Origin: Haematobia irritans
Lineage: Eukaryota; Arthropoda; Insecta; Diptera; Muscidae
Direction of reading: 5' to 3'
DNA: 64,000 bases
NCBI RefSeq assembly: GCF_050003625.1
Contig: NC_134398.1
Location: 92,045,913 to 92,109,912 of the forward strand
The notes under the pieces are model-generated. The model was not told the DNA's origin and searched no databases. It saw only the letters and a list, made by a program, of their open reading frames with translations. Positions 22,113 to 35,508 of the stretch are shown here, in pieces; within the stretch, counting starts at the first letter, position 1; the number at the start of each line of letters is the position of its first letter. The position numbers and the translations under genes are program-made.

Positions 22113-22732
22113 TATGAGTGTAAATCGGGCGAAAGCTATATATGGGAGATATATCTAAATCTGAACCGATTTCAACCAAATTTGGCACGCATAGCTACAA
22201 TTCTAACTCTACTCCCTGTGCAAAATTTCAACTAAATCGGAGCAAAAAATTGGCCTCTGTGGTCCTATGAGTGTAAATCGGGCGAAAGCTATATATGGGA
22301 GCTATATCTAAATCTGAACCGATTTCAACCAAATTTGGCACGCATAGCTACAATGCTAATTCTACTCCCTGTGCAAAATTTCAATTAAATCGGGGTAAAA
22401 GATTGGCCACTGTGGTCATATGAGTGTAATTCGGGCGAACGATATATATGGGAGCTATATCTAAATCTGAACCGATTTCAATAAAATTTGGCACACTACT
22501 AATTGTACTCCTAGTGCAAAATTTCAACCAAATTGGGGTAAAACTCTGGCTTCTGGGACCGTATTAGTCCATATCGGGCGAAAGATATATATGGGAGCTA
22601 TATCTAAATCTGAACCGATTTCAATAAAATCTGGCACACTTGACTATAGTACTAATTGTTCTTCTTGTGCAAAATTTTAAGCAAATTAGGGTAAAACTCT
22701 GGCTTCTTGGCCATATAAGTCCATATAGGGCG

Positions 22733-22934
<202 letters not shown>

Positions 22935-23221
22935 GAGCTATATCTAAATCTGAACCGATTTCTTCCAAAATCAATAGGGTTCTATTCTGAACCAAAACAC
23001 ATACTTGTGCCTAATTTGAAGTCGGTTGGACTAAAACTGCGGCCTAGACTTTGATTACAAAAATGTGTTCACGGACAGACGGACATGGCCATATCGACTC
23101 AGGAGCCCACCCTGAGCATTTTTGCCAAAGACACCATGTGTATATCTCGTCTCCTTCTGGGTGTTGCAAACATATGCACGAACTTATAATACCCTGTTCC
23201 ACAGTGTGGCGCAGGGTATAA

Positions 23222-23792
23222 AAATACATGTTTTATTAATATATTAAATGTATTTATTAAGAATTGCACCAGCATCGATTTGCCTTGAAATATTAGTTTT
23301 TTTATTTTCTCAACCACATAAAGTAATTTGTGCAACTTCTACGTTTCAGTTGCTGTCCAACGATTTTGTCCTTCATTTGCAATTTCAATCCTTACAAATA
23401 TAAGAACATCCTAAACCAATGTTTTTTCACAAAAGGTTAGCGTCACTGAATGTTACGTGATATTGAAGACTCCAAAATAAAGACGAATGAAGGGATTGTT
23501 ATTCTGCTGGTGTTTTCTTGTTCATTCTTCCTCTATACACCATCACGCACGTTGATAGATTAATATTGTTTTGTTATTGATTTTAAATAATTTTCAAACA
23601 AAAACTGAAAAATTTACTCACTAATTTATAACAATCAAATATTTTTTTCGTATTTTTTCGACTTTTATAATTTTTTTTTACAATCACTAGATTTTATGGC
23701 GCTCCATATACCATAAAATCATTTCAACTGAAAAAACAGCACACGCGCAAAAACATATTGATTACACCGATGACAGGTATCGATTATAGGTA
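23222..23792. other. Right flank of D1; no gene seen
   Basis: The first 40 bp matches 8005-8031. The rest is AT-rich DNA without recognised repeats or coding exons. Confidence 0.45.
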
Positions 23793-25566
23793 CACTGTTA
23801 GAAAAATATGTTTTTCATATGTTCCGATATAAACAAAATGTGTTTCGGGCACAATTTTAAAACACAATATATTTAAGTGCGAACATGTAATGTTCCTAAA
23901 CTAACACTAAATGTTTGGGACATCTATGCTAATATGTTATAATATATTATGTTTGGGGCATGAATGTTTCATAAAAATCATATGTGTGAATGCAAACATA
24001 TATAAATTTACAAATTTCGACTAAACATACATATGTTGTGATATTTTATTCAAAGCGACATAGAGAGTATAGAGAAAGAAATAGAGATGGAAACCGGGAG
24101 AGTTGTCGAAAGATGTCAACATAACACAGCAAAAGAATCAAAAGAGAACAATTTCTGTGAAACCGCTTGTATGTTGTTTCGGAAAACTGTTTTATGATAA
24201 GGCCAAAAATTTGATATGCTTAAGTCTAAATATTATTTAATTTGAATAAAGAGAATAGACATTCGGAACCAAGAGAATAGTCATTTGAAAAACAAACATC
24301 ATATGCTTTCGCCTTGAGAGCAGCATTTTATGTATGTGCGGACATGTGTTTTGTTTATCATTTTAGCATTTGGGCACAATTTTTTTCTTGGTTCGTTAAA
24401 AGAAATCAGGGGTCTTCATAAAAATAACGAAAGGGCACTATACTTTTTAGAGTTGGGACAGTAATATGAAATAAGGAGGAAATAGTGAAAAATTACACAG
24501 TAGAATGTATAAAAACAGAGTTTAGTTCCTCTTTATTAATAAGTAGTCCACGAGGAGTTGACGGACACCATCAAATATAAAAGCGGGCATTAAGTTCGAG
24601 TTTTACAGCTAAAACAATTTAAAAAGATTATTTTCTTTAAAATTAATTATTAAAGAAAAATAAAAGGCATTTTAGAGCGATGGTGTTAAATGCTAGTAAA
24701 AAACTGTTCACGCCTAAATAAATGTATGTTTATATTATAAAATTATTTATGTATATTTATACTCGACTCCACGTTCTTGAATTCCTTCCAAATTTTAAAG
24801 TTTTGTACCAAAACAGTTTTTTGTTACAAAATTGTTATTTTTGCAATAAAAAATAATATTTTATCCAAAAATCAGTCAATTTCGCTTATATCAAGCACTG
24901 TTACTGACTATAAATCTTTAATAACCCACATTTCGAAGTTTCATTATAAAAATTTAATATAGTATAAATATACCTGTGTAAATAAAAAAAAGTTTCGGTC
25001 GGAGCAGGGATTGAACCCACGACCCTTTGCATATAAGGCAGACATGCTAATCACTGCTCCACGTGGCAAACAATTGTATGTTTCTGTTAAATAATGTTAT
25101 GTTTGCATGGGCTCGTGGGCGCTGCAAACTATGCTATATAAATGTAACTTATAACGATAATTATCTAATGGTGACTATAACAGCTACGTAGCCCAGTGGA
25201 TAGTGTGTTGGCTTACAAACTGTATGGTCCTCGGTTCGATTCTCCGTGCAGGCGAAAGGTAAAATTAAAAAAAAAAATAATAAAAGTGAATAATTTCTTC
25301 AACATTATTTGTATTACAGAAAAAGGTGCCAAGAACTAATAAATTTCGTGGAAGTGAAAATTACGAGTATGTTAGGGAATGAGCACAATCGTGTTTGGGA
25401 AAAATTCTTCCAAGCATATAATATTTTTGGCTCAAAATGCTTCCAAACATATAATATGTTCACATAAAACAAACATATTAATGTTTCGGCAGTATCCAAT
25501 AATATATGTGCTTCCTGCAAAATATGTTTGGAACATATGTTAAAGAAGCGATTTTTTTTGAGGGTG
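23793..25566 (+). mobile_element. Family B' element, long form, TA target duplication
   Basis: CACTGTTAGAAAAATATG at the left and GCGATTTTTTTTGAGGGTG at the right, with TA at 23791-23792 and 25567-25568. It contains the common core and a divergent tRNA-like pair (module I minus 24997-25070, module II plus 25190-25258). Non-coding; the short forms at 16852 and 54834 lack the core. Confidence 0.75.
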
Positions 25567-26159
25567 TAGATAAAAGAAATATAGGAAAATTTCCTATATT
25601 ATAACAATTGGGTTTCCGCAAGTTTTGAAAGGATTGAATACTTCTTAGTACTAGTGAACTGAAATATTTTTCTATGCTAACTCTTATTCATATGCATTTT
25701 TGTGAATGTGTTGTTATCAGTGAATAAAACTTTCTTGTTCAGTGGTAAATTTTTATACCCCGATAGGAAATCAGGATTAATAAAATTGCATACCTAATTC
25801 TAGTTAATGAACTATATCTAACTTCTTTCTGTTTATTGGAACAAGTAAATTTTATTATTTTAAACGGAAATTTTACTTAATAGAAATAAAATGGACAATG
25901 GCGGTATCTACTTGTACGTAAAACTCAACATTTGTTTGAATTGAGAGACAAACCATTTGAGTTCGCCCAATTCCACACTACATCTGATATTTATTTTTTG
26001 ATATTTTTTTTTGTTTGGAGCACTCTAACAAAAGAGAAAATTCAACTCTTCAATCAACGGACGCATTAACGCATGGTATGTAACTCAACCTTTAATTAAG
26101 AATAATTGTATATAATCCGCGTACGCATTTGTCTGTGTATACTTACATTCCGAGAATAC
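25567..26159. other. Unassigned AT-rich segment
   Basis: No coding exon or repeat recognised. Confidence 0.4.
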
Positions 26160-26720
26160 GTTCTTAATAAAGATATTGAACAGAAGTGAGATTAGCATAA
26201 ATCCTGCGGAGCACCCTTAATAACTTCTCTAACATGGGATTCCAGACCATTTATTACAACTTTCTGAGCTTGATTAGAGAGGTACTATCCGGTCATCTGA
26301 ATATATCAGAGAGAATAAAAAGATTGTGATTCACTTTTTCAAACGCCTCCAAAAAATTGAACAAACACATAAACGAAATCTCCAATAACGCAGTAGGGCA
26401 CCTGTGGGCTTCTGGGAATTGAAATGGAGACAAAAGATTGTTCTTATTTCGTAATTAGGAACATAAAATGGATTCGAAGTTCATTGAAAATACTGTAAGA
26501 GTAATTATGGGTCTAAGATCACTGGGGCTACTAGGAGATGACAACTTTGCTACCTGTATAATTCTGCTAACATTCGAACTAGCAAGTGGGAAGTCGCCAT
26601 GTAATGATTGAAAGTAGGTGCCATAACTCTGACGGTACACCATCCTCACCAATAGCATTTGCTTTAACCCTATGAGTAGATTCATACACATCTGACTCAC
26701 ATATATAAGTAAATTCAAAT
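26160..26720 (-). pseudogene. Decayed non-LTR reverse transcriptase
   Basis: On the minus strand, from right to left: GLK.NAIGEDGVPSE-like wording (about 26625-26670), VAKLSSPSSPSDLRPIITLTVF (about 26490-26560), EAFEKVNHN (26349-26325) and VIKGAPQ (about 26200-26230). These match reverse transcriptase blocks of Jockey/CR1-type LINEs (SDLRPIS, FDKVNH, GVPQGS). Frames change several times and the YADD block is missing. It is distinct from the RNase H LINE elsewhere in the window and much older. Confidence 0.65.
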
Positions 26721-27873
26721 ATGGATGAAAACTAGAGAGAAAGATGAACTTAAATTTCAGCTAAATATTGCTCAATACCGCATTTAGCAGAACTACGTCC
26801 ATGGATCCCCAAAATTATTCAATTTCTTCCAAATTTGGCGATTTGGAAAGTTCAAACTTAATTTACCGGCATGTGAGACCAACAATACCCTTATCGACAT
26901 TGCCTTTCCTTATTCATAGAACCGCCGGGCTCGGACTATTGCTCTCTTTTGTAACTATTCCCATTGCGCCTTATCTGGGGCGTGTAACAAAGAACGGTGG
27001 TGTACCCGGCAATGAAAGCACCAAAGCCGACTGCGACAATTCCTTTGATTGTGGAACAATCCAATTCTATTAAGACATGCATCGTACTACTTCAACAGGC
27101 GTGTTTTTCGAGAGGGTGGAGCGCAGCAATATAGAAATTCATGGCGTGCTGTGCAAAGCGGATCATTAAATTCCATTGCTACGATAGAAAGAAATAACAT
27201 ATGAGTAAAGGCTTGGATCAAAAGCAAATTTAACAAGAGACAAAACTGGGATGCCCGGAATAATCATAAAGAACGAGGCAAAAGTACGAGCTTTTGGATT
27301 GAACGTGCTATTGTATCAAACTGCGTTTTTAGACCAACTACTCAGCATAACCGTCACAACCTGCAGTATGTCAAGAATGACTTTTCACATCTTAAATAAA
27401 TTAGTATTTTTTACTTCGTAGCCAATAAAACAAATTTGTATACAATTATTTTTCGAGCTTTATGGACAGATATAGATTAAGGAACATGGTTAATAGAGCC
27501 ATTGAAAAGAAAACGCCAGATACAAATCTATACACGCCTGGACTGTACATGTTTCGGTTCGGGCGAATGAACCTTTCCACAGCCTTTAGTATAGATCTGG
27601 CTGGGAGAGATAACTCAATTTTGGGTCCTTATGCTAACTCCTTATGGAGAAAACATTTGGGAAATTTCCTCTTACAAATTTAATCATCTTTTCTCCCACT
27701 GTACATCATCATATAACTTACAAGTCCCTTAATCTTATTTTTATTTCGTTTTGTTACATAGATATAATGCATTTGGACGTCAATTGCCTGTTTCGGTATC
27801 AGGCTAACATGAAATAAAACAAATTTTTATTTTTTACAGTTATTTTTTTTGTATTCTATTATATTTACATGTA
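26721..27873. other. Segment with two unrecognised short open frames
   Basis: Open plus-strand frames lie at 26768-27073 (101 codons) and 27462-27683 (73 codons, first residues MDRYRLRNMVNRA). Base composition here is less AT-rich than around it. The first contains a GGVPGNES string that faintly resembles an RNase H C-terminal block, so decayed LINE material is possible. The second matches nothing I recognise. A possible polyadenylation signal AATAAA lies near 27813. I do not call a gene. Confidence 0.3.
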
Positions 27874-29081
27874 CACGGACGGAAAAGACTGTTTTTCATA
27901 TGTTTGGGTAAACATTATATGTTTGAACCTCAAATTGTTTAACACAATATTTTTAAGTGTTATATGTTAGAACATATTATGTTTGTAAATATAATAAGCA
28001 TATATGTGTTTAGTAACAGATACCTAGAGAGTATGCTGCAAGTAAAATAATGGAAGTAACCAATAGGCGCCTTAAAAATATATACACACAAAGAAAATTT
28101 GATTAAAAATTTTTACTACACCCATAGAAAAATTATTACCATACGGGCTCAAATCGATACCGTACGTTATTGATAGTTAGCCAACCCCGTATGGTACAAT
28201 ATCAAGCATGAAAGTACCATTCGGTATTATGAAAGTACAAATATGGTATTGAAAATAATACCTAAGCGGTACTATTATTTATAGCATAAAAGTATTGATG
28301 TATAAACAGTGCGGTATTACCAAATAATACCTAAATGGTATTGGTGTAATAATATTTAGTTTAATAAAACACACTTAAAATGCCTTTGTTACGTACTTCA
28401 TTTAATACATAACATACATACAAAAACATAATCATTTCTCCATGCAAAGTTTTTTTTCCCCAATTCAGCTCCCTGTCGCAATTCAGGCACGGCATCCCTC
28501 AAGTTATTTCTCCGTGCAAAGTTTTTCTCCCAATTCAGTTCCATGTCGCAATTCAGGCACTGCATCCCTCAAGTCGTCTGTTGTTGTATTTTGAACGTTT
28601 TTGTGTGTCAGTTGCGCATCTAATTAAAGGATGATCGAATTAGAAAACATAAATAATGCTAAAAAATATTATACTTACCTATTTCGCTATATTCACTGAA
28701 TTCCTTTAATTTTCGTCATCTTATCCCAAACTATTGTTATTTATAAGCCGCATGAAAAAAAAAACTAAACTACCAAGGCGACTAATTACAATTTGTCGCA
28801 ACGTCTACATATCATGTGTTACGGCGTTGTGATAGTTAATACCACAATAATACCGGATGTAAATGATTTGATACAAATTAAATGGTAACGTGAATCAATT
28901 TATTAATACCAAACGGCAATGGCCACATACCGCCTTTTTTCTACCAGTGTATGCCTTAAGGTGAAACATAATATGTTTGAACAATACAAACAATATTTTG
29001 TTTGGACCAATCCTGCAAATATATGTGCTTGAAGCAAAATGTGTTTGGGGTATATGTTACAGAAGCGATTTTTTGCGGGTG
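27874..29081 (+). mobile_element. Family B element (B3), with family F inside
   Basis: CACGGACGGAAAAGACTG at the left and GCGATTTTTTGCGGGTG at the right, with TA at 27872-27873 and 29082-29083. Without the nested F element it is only about 380 bp. Confidence 0.75.
28119..28949. mobile_element. Family F element, TA target duplication
   Basis: CACCCATAGAAAAATTATTACC at the left and GCCTTTTTTCTACCAGTG at the right, with TA at 28117-28118 and 28950-28951. 831 bp, non-coding. The interior has repeated ATGGTA/GGTATT motifs near the left end and again at the right (AATACCAAACGG). A remnant of the right end is at about 19301-19315. Confidence 0.7.
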
Positions 29082-29083
29082 TA

Positions 29084-29338
29084 GCTACAGAAATAGTGGA
29101 AACAGCAGCTTTTTCGTAAAGTGCACCAATTCTTCATGTCACACTGACTAGGTATTTTATGACATTCCTCTAGAGTTGCTGTTCTAAAAGCTGCCATGTT
29201 TTTGGGTTGCCGTTTAGCCAAATATGTAAATTTATTCATACTAAATTCTTTACCATTATGATCCAACATTCTAAACATAAAAGTCACTCACTGGACAATC
29301 TCAAACTAGTAAATGTATCTATCCCCACTACCTGAATA
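29084..29338. other. Unassigned segment
   Basis: A minus-strand open frame of 76 codons (29057-29287) crosses the end of B3; no domain is recognised. Confidence 0.35.
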
Positions 29339-29507
29339 CACTATTAGAAAAATATGTTTCTCATATGTTACGATATAAACAAAATGGGTTTCGGGCACAA
29401 TTTTTAAACACAATATATTTAAGTGAAAACATGTAATGTTCCTAAAGTAACACTAAATGTTTGGGACACATATGTTAATATGTTAGAAATTATTATGTTT
29501 GGGGCAT

Positions 29508-29849
29508 ATTAGGTTAGGTTAGGTGGCAGCCCGATGTATCAGGCTCACTTAGACTATTCAGTCCATTGTGGTACCACAGTGGCGAACTTCTCTCTTATCA
29601 CTGAGTGCTGCCCGATTCCATGTTAAGGTCAATGACGAGGGACCTCCTTTTTATAGCCGAGTCCGAACGGCGTTCCACATTGCAGTGAAACCACTTAGAG
29701 AAGCTTTGAAACTCTCAGAAATGTCACCAGCATTACTGAGGTGGGACAATCCACCGTTGAAAAACTTTTTGTGTTCGGTCGAAGCAGGAATCGAACCCAC
29801 GGCCTTGTGTATGCAAGGCGGGCATGCTAACCATTGCACCATGGTGGCT
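29508..29849 (-). mobile_element. tRNA-headed SINE (S2)
   Basis: Reverse of S1: (TTAGG)n at 29508-29522, tail GTGGCAGCCCGATG, body, B box on the minus strand at about 29785-29796 and head ending GCACCATGGTGGCT at 29849. It splits the family B' host sequence GGGGCATGAATGTTTCAT (intact at 23953-23970 and 49562-49579). No clear target duplication is visible. Confidence 0.85.
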
Positions 29850-29911
29850 GAATGTTTCATAAAAATAATGTGTGAATGTAAACATATATAAATTTACAAA
29901 TTTCGAGTAAG

Positions 29912-30761
29912 CATGCAAAAAAATAATTCTTTCCTCCCAAACGAAATTTTAGACAAACAAAGTTCGTTTCTCATTTGCTTTTCGCTGTAAGGAAGTGTAT
30001 TTGGAAGAAAAGTATATACTTTTTGTGATAAACGTTTATTCTTTTCCAGGATGTAAAAACAATTTCATAAAGACAAACTAAAACAAAAAAAAACATTGCT
30101 TTCTTGACGAGGTTTTTAGTTCTTAACACCTTTTCCTGTAATACCAACAATCTAGAAGAAATTATACGATTTTATAAATTTTTAAAATTTTTTTACCTTT
30201 CGCCTGGACGGAGAATCGAACCGCGGACCATGCACTTTGTAAGCCAACACACTAACCACTGAGCTATGTACCTGTTATGGTCATCAACAGATAAATATCC
30301 ATATAAGTTATATTTATATAGCATAGCTTGCGGCGCCCACGAACCGAATAAACAAAGTTTATTCAACAGAAACAAACATTTAGTTTGGCACCGTGGAGCA
30401 GTGGTTGCTACGTTCGACTTGCATGCCAAGGGTCGTGGGTTCGATCCCTGCTTCGACCAAAGTTTTTTTGTTTTTTTTTTACATATATTACAGATATGGT
30501 CGGAAGATTCCGAAAAAATGTTCAACATTGTAGTATATTAAATTTTGAACTGTAAAATGTATCTTATTAAAGACCTAAAGTCAGAAAAGAACAATGTTTG
30601 ATATAAACGAAATGGACTGTGTTATTGTTTCAAAAATAACTTTTTTTATTGAAAAAATAAAAATTTTATAACAAACGAATTGTTTTAGTGATAAAAGTTT
30701 AAAATTTTCGAAGCAATTCAAAAAACTCTAACAAAAGAAAAACGTTTTTTTTCTTTGCGTG
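29912..30761 (-). mobile_element. Family A element (A2)
   Basis: Plus strand runs from (decayed) CATGCAAAAAAATAATTC to TTTTCTTTGCGTG followed by TA. It is the reverse of A1 and holds the tRNA-like pair: module II minus at 30200-30272 and module I plus at 30386-30460. Confidence 0.7.
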
Positions 30762-31816
30762 TATGTTGTGATATTTTATTCAGAGAGCGACAGAGAGGGA
30801 GAGAGAGCATAGAGAAAGAAATAGAGATGGAAACCGGGAGGGTTGACGAGAGATATCAACATAACACAGCGAGAGAATGAAAAGAGAGCAATTTCTGTGA
30901 AACCGCTTGTATATTGTTTCGGAAAACTGTTTTATGATAAGGCCAAAATTTTGATATGCTTAAGTCTAAATATTATTTAATTTGAATATTAGAATGTGTA
31001 TTCGGAGTAAAGAGAATAGACATTCGGAACCAAGAGAATAGACATTTGAAAAAAACAGCATGTGTTTTCGCCTTGAGAGCAGCATTTTATGTATGTGTGG
31101 ACATGCGTTTTGTTTATCATTTTGGCATTATGGGCACAATTTTTTCTTGGCTCGTTCAAAGAAATCGGAACGTACGAGGAGTAAGTCAAAATATTCAGAC
31201 AAAGGAAATTAAAAAAAGGTGGAAATTATACAAAGGGATCTTCATAAAAATAACGAAAGGTCACTATACTTTTTTTAGAGTTGGGACAGTAAAATTAAAA
31301 AAGGAGGAAATAGTGAAAAATTAAACAGTAAAATGTATAAAAACAACGTTTAGTTCCTCTTTATTAATAAGTAGTCAAAGAGAAGTTGACGGACACCTTC
31401 AAATATAAAAGCGGGCATTAGGTTCGAGTTTTGCAGCTAAAACAATTGAAAAAGTTTATTTTCTTTAAAATGAATTATTAAAGAAAAGTGAAAGGCAAAA
31501 CAGGGTTATTTTAGAGCGATAATGCCAACATAATATCGGCCTTAAAGGTAAAAATGAAATTAAGTACATAACACGATAAGTTTTAAATGCATTTAAAATG
31601 GTGTTAAGTGCTAGTAAAAAACTGTTCACTCCTAAATAAATTTATGTGTATATTATAAAATTATTTATGTATGTTTATACTCGACTCCACGTTCCTCTTT
31701 TGTTAGAGTTTTTGAATTCCTTCCAAAATTTCAAACTTTTATACCAAAAACAGTTTTTTGTTATTTTTGCAATAAAAAAATAATATTTTATCCAAAAGTT
31801 CAGTCCATTTCGTTTA

Positions 31817-33799
31817 TGGGTGAATAATCTGAAATGGCTCCTTTTTTTGAGAAAAATGGGACAGTCTTCATAATCAAATAAAAGCAAAAAAACATATTGG
31901 GATTTATTATATTAATCACTTAGATGCTATTGGTGAATGTTCATTAAATTTTAGCTGTTTTTAATGGTGATTTCGATTGGTAAAAAATATGTTGCATATT
32001 TTACACCTTACCCCCATAAATCAAAAATTGTTGTTCGATTGGAAAATTAAGTGCAGCCTACCCAAAATGTCCACGTTCGATTGACGAGGTGTTACCCATC
32101 GCAAGAGCAAAAATGCAACCCATTTTACACCGTAGCTGGCCTACGGTGCAGATGATTACACTTTCAATCAGATGTTGAAGACACTTTTATTCTTCGACCT
32201 AAATAATAGCGTTGTTGCAAATACAAAAGAAAGTGCGTGACGCGTGTATTGTGGTTGCTATTCAATTTCCTCAACTCACCTGATTAATTTACCAAGAAGA
32301 AGCATATCAATTGTTTAGTGCCGCGACAACAAAATTCGATATTAAATATTTTCAATATAATAGCAAAATGCAAAAAGCAAATGCGTTTTTTTTGCCAACA
32401 CCATTGTAGATGCGCTATTGGAGAGTACTTCTTCTGACGACCATGAAGAAGTTACAACATCATTGCTTGGACGAAATGACCAACGGCGAGTTAAAAACTT
32501 TGTTGGTGATGTAATTAACTTGTACTCTGAAGTAGAAGTAAGATCATTAAAAATATATATTGAATCAAAAGTTTTAACAATTTCCCTTAGTTCAAGAAAA
32601 ATGTGCGTGTTAGTCGAGATTCCAATAATAGTTGTTAATAATAATCGAAATATTTCCGCCAAATTTCTTTTGTTTTGATTTTATATCAGTGTTGCACCTT
32701 TTATGTTCGATTTCACACATAAACGATGTTGTCATTGCAAGGGGTTTCGGCAACACGGTGGTAACACCATAAAATGTTGTACCATTTGTATGCAACACTT
32801 TTTTCCCCAAACGAAATCACCATAAGAGTTTTATTTTCCACGGGACTGATCGAATTAGCACGGGACATAGCCTTTCCTTCTCTGCCTTAACTTTTCGTTT
32901 TTCAGCTGCAGATTTTGTTGGAGCCATTTGAAAGCCTTAATTAAAGTTATCATTATAAAATAAATAAGTATAAAAATATGTTTAAATATACATATACATA
33001 CTTTTTGTATGAAAATATCAGTCCCGTGGTACTCATTCAGTCCAGTGGCTAATAACTTAACCACGGGACTGATAAAAATTACGTATTTTTGGCTTAAAAC
33101 TATCAAAAATACATATATAGTTGTAAATAAATAGCAAACCTAAATGTTGTAAGAAGTACGGTAGCTTACTTGTATGTTAATAAATTAATGTATTCAAAAG
33201 AAAAATAACACTTTCCACGGGACTTATAACTTTACGGAACAAGCACTGACTGCGACCACTCCGACGAAAATAATTCGCAAACTAAAATAGAAGTACAGTT
33301 TCTTCGAAAACCTTCAATGAGAACAAAACTTCAGCGCGAGAGAAACACTACAAATTGCACATAACGGTGGTTACCTTTTTTTAAAGCAGAAAACCACACC
33401 AGGCATTGGACTAAGAGAAATTGTTCCGGACAAAAGTCAATGATTTTTATAATTCCTTTAAATTAATTTAATTTAATCAAAAAAGAGTATATGTGATTTG
33501 AAGTGATAGTGCATAAATTCATTTTAATGAAAATAAAGATTTTTAATATTTACATACATACTAAGCATGTTTTCTTTTGCTATGCCTGCTTTGGGCACAC
33601 CACAGGACTGAGATTATGTGTACTGTCTTCTTTTTTTCGATATTAACAAATTAAAATTTTTAAAAACTAATACGTGGGTTATTTTATTATTATTTTTTTA
33701 ATAAGCTGCTTAGAATATATTTAGAAAAAAAAAAAAATAGTTAATAAAAACCAATTTTAAACAGCCGGACACAGAAAGGAGTCTTAAGATTATTCACCC
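31817..33799. mobile_element. Probable PIF/Harbinger-like element
   Basis: GGGTGAATAATCTGAAATGG at the left (from 31818) mirrors AGATTATTCACCC at the right (33787-33799), with further similarity (GGCTCCTTT versus AAAGGAGTC). TTA lies on both sides (31814-31816, 33800-33802), the 3-bp target type of Harbinger elements. A short plus-strand frame at about 32406-32560 reads RRVKNFVGDVINLYSEVEVRS, which distantly recalls the N-terminal region of Harbinger transposases. No DDE core is found, so it is non-autonomous. The CACGGGAC motif recurs near 32840, 33022, 33062 and 33218, at times in a GGACTGAT context. Confidence 0.5.
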
Positions 33800-35508
33800 T
33801 TAGGTTAGGTTAGGTTAAAGTGGCAGCCCGATTAAGATTCAGGCTCACTTAGACTATTCAGTCCATTGTGATACCACATTAACTAAAAGTACCTATTACA
33901 TATGGGCACTTCTTGTTTTAACCGCTGAACCTTCTTGATTATTTTTCTTTGTTGAACCAACCAGATTGTTCCAAAAACATTAGCAGACTGCTTAAGTTAA
34001 CGTTTTCCAGATCCGCCAGTAATCTGAAGCTATATGCTCCTAAAAGTTGCTTGCGCTTTACACAAAATGCAGGACCCTCACACAAGAGGTGTTTAATTGA
34101 TTCTTTTTCCTCCGCATCATGACAGCTCATACAATAGTCATTATACTTCGCGCCAATAGTTTTTGCAAAATCGCCTATCAGGCAGCGACCCGTTATAGCA
34201 GATATCAGGAGTGATATCTGACGTCTCGAGAACATTAGCATATCTAGTGTGCGGTTTAAGTTGAAATGGGGCCATATTTGCTTGCTGTCGTTACAACCCT
34301 TGCCATTCTCCCATCGAACATTTGCCATCATAACAGTCTTCTCACGCAGCATGAGCTTGCAGGTAGCTAGGGGCATACCACCAAATTCTAGTTCCCCTGG
34401 AATATGTAAGGTAGTCCCTAGCCTTGCCAACTCATCCGCTTTGCAGTTCCCCGGTATGTTCCTATGGCCAGGCACCCATATTATGTGAATATTGTACTGC
34501 TCAGCCATCTCATTGAGAGATTTGCGGCAGTCGATGGCCGTTTTCGAGTTGAGGAACACAGAGTTCAAGGATTTTATTGCAGGTTGACTGTCTGCGTATA
34601 TATTAATGCCCACATTTTTTGGAACAGTACTTCTCAGCCAATTCGCCACCTCTCTTATTGCTAATATTTCAGCCTGAAAAACACTACAGTGATTAGATAA
34701 TCTTTTCGCTGTTCGAAGTTCCAGATCATTAGAATATACTCCGAACCCCACTTGTCCATCCAATTTGGAGCCATCAGTGTAGAAATCTATATATTCTTTA
34801 TTCCCCGGGGTCTGTGTGCACCACGCCTCACTGTTGGGGATTAGAGTCTCAAACTTTTTGTCGAAAAGTGGACTCGCCAAAGTGTAATCCACTACGTTAG
34901 GCACATCTGGCATTATTTTGAGGACAGAACTGTGACCGTAACCTTTTTCCGACCACAGCGATAGTTCGCGCAACCGCACAGCCGTTGTGGCAGCTGACTG
35001 TTTGGCCAAAATGTCTAAAGGCAATATATGCAGCATGACATTAAGGGAATTTGTTCCTGTCTTGCTGAATGCGCCTGAAATACACAAACACGCCATACGC
35101 TGAACTTTATCTAAACAAGCCGGTTTCTGAAGTGCCGGCCACCAGACTGCAACACCATATAGCATTATAGGTCTAACCACTGCCGTGTATAGCCAATGCA
35201 CAATTTTTGGTTTTAGTCCCCACTTTTTTCCTATTGCCTTTTTGCACGAGTACAAAGCTACAGTTGCCTTTCTCGCCCTTTTTCAATATTAAGCTTAAAG
35301 TTCAGCTTCCTGTCCAAAATAACGCCAAGGTATTTTGCACAATCACCAAAGGGAATTTCATTACCCCCTAAGGAAATAGGCCTAACCGTGGGAGTTTTGC
35401 GATCTTTGCAGTACATGACTAATTCTGTCTTTGCAGGATTTACCCCAAGACCATTGTCTTTCGCCCATTTCTCAGTCATCCGGAGGGCCCTCTGAATAAT
35501 ATCTCTGA
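33800..35508 (-). mobile_element. 5'-truncated LINE, copy C
   Basis: Begins on the plus strand with (TTAGG)n and GTGGCAGCCCGATTAAG and ends within the reverse transcriptase at a point matching 11288 of copy A (TCAGAGATATTATTC). Loss of the 5' part is the usual outcome of incomplete reverse transcription. It lies directly against the Harbinger-like element's edge, whose TTA flank merges with the LINE tail. Confidence 0.9.
33939..35255 (-). pseudogene. LINE ORF2 C-terminal half (438 codons open)
   Basis: An uninterrupted frame covering the region after the reverse transcriptase, RNase H and the Cys-His tail. RNase H residues are all present: YTDGSK, FQAEILAIREV, YADSQPAIKSL and HRNIPGNCKADELA. 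It is the best preserved of the three copies here (copy A has stops and frameshifts in this part). A one-base change near 35256 shifts the frame into the remaining reverse transcriptase part (35258-35508), which still encodes the NPAKTELVMYCKD and YLGVILDRKLNFKLN blocks. Without endonuclease and most of the reverse transcriptase it cannot function. Confidence 0.88.

Larger units (their letters stand above)
29339..31816 (+). mobile_element. Family B' element, left part, heavily interrupted
   Basis: Starts CACTATTAGAAAAATATG after TA (29337-29338). It is interrupted by SINE S2 (29508-29849), family A element A2 (29912-30761), and finally by the Harbinger-like element at 31817. The core continues to CAGTCCATTTCGTTTA (31801-31816). 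The right end is not found beyond the later insertions. Confidence 0.65.

Noticed and set aside
26768..27073. A 101-codon frame as an RNase H fragment
   Set aside because: Only a GVPGNES string is suggestive; no catalytic Asp/Glu blocks could be found around it, so it is left unassigned.
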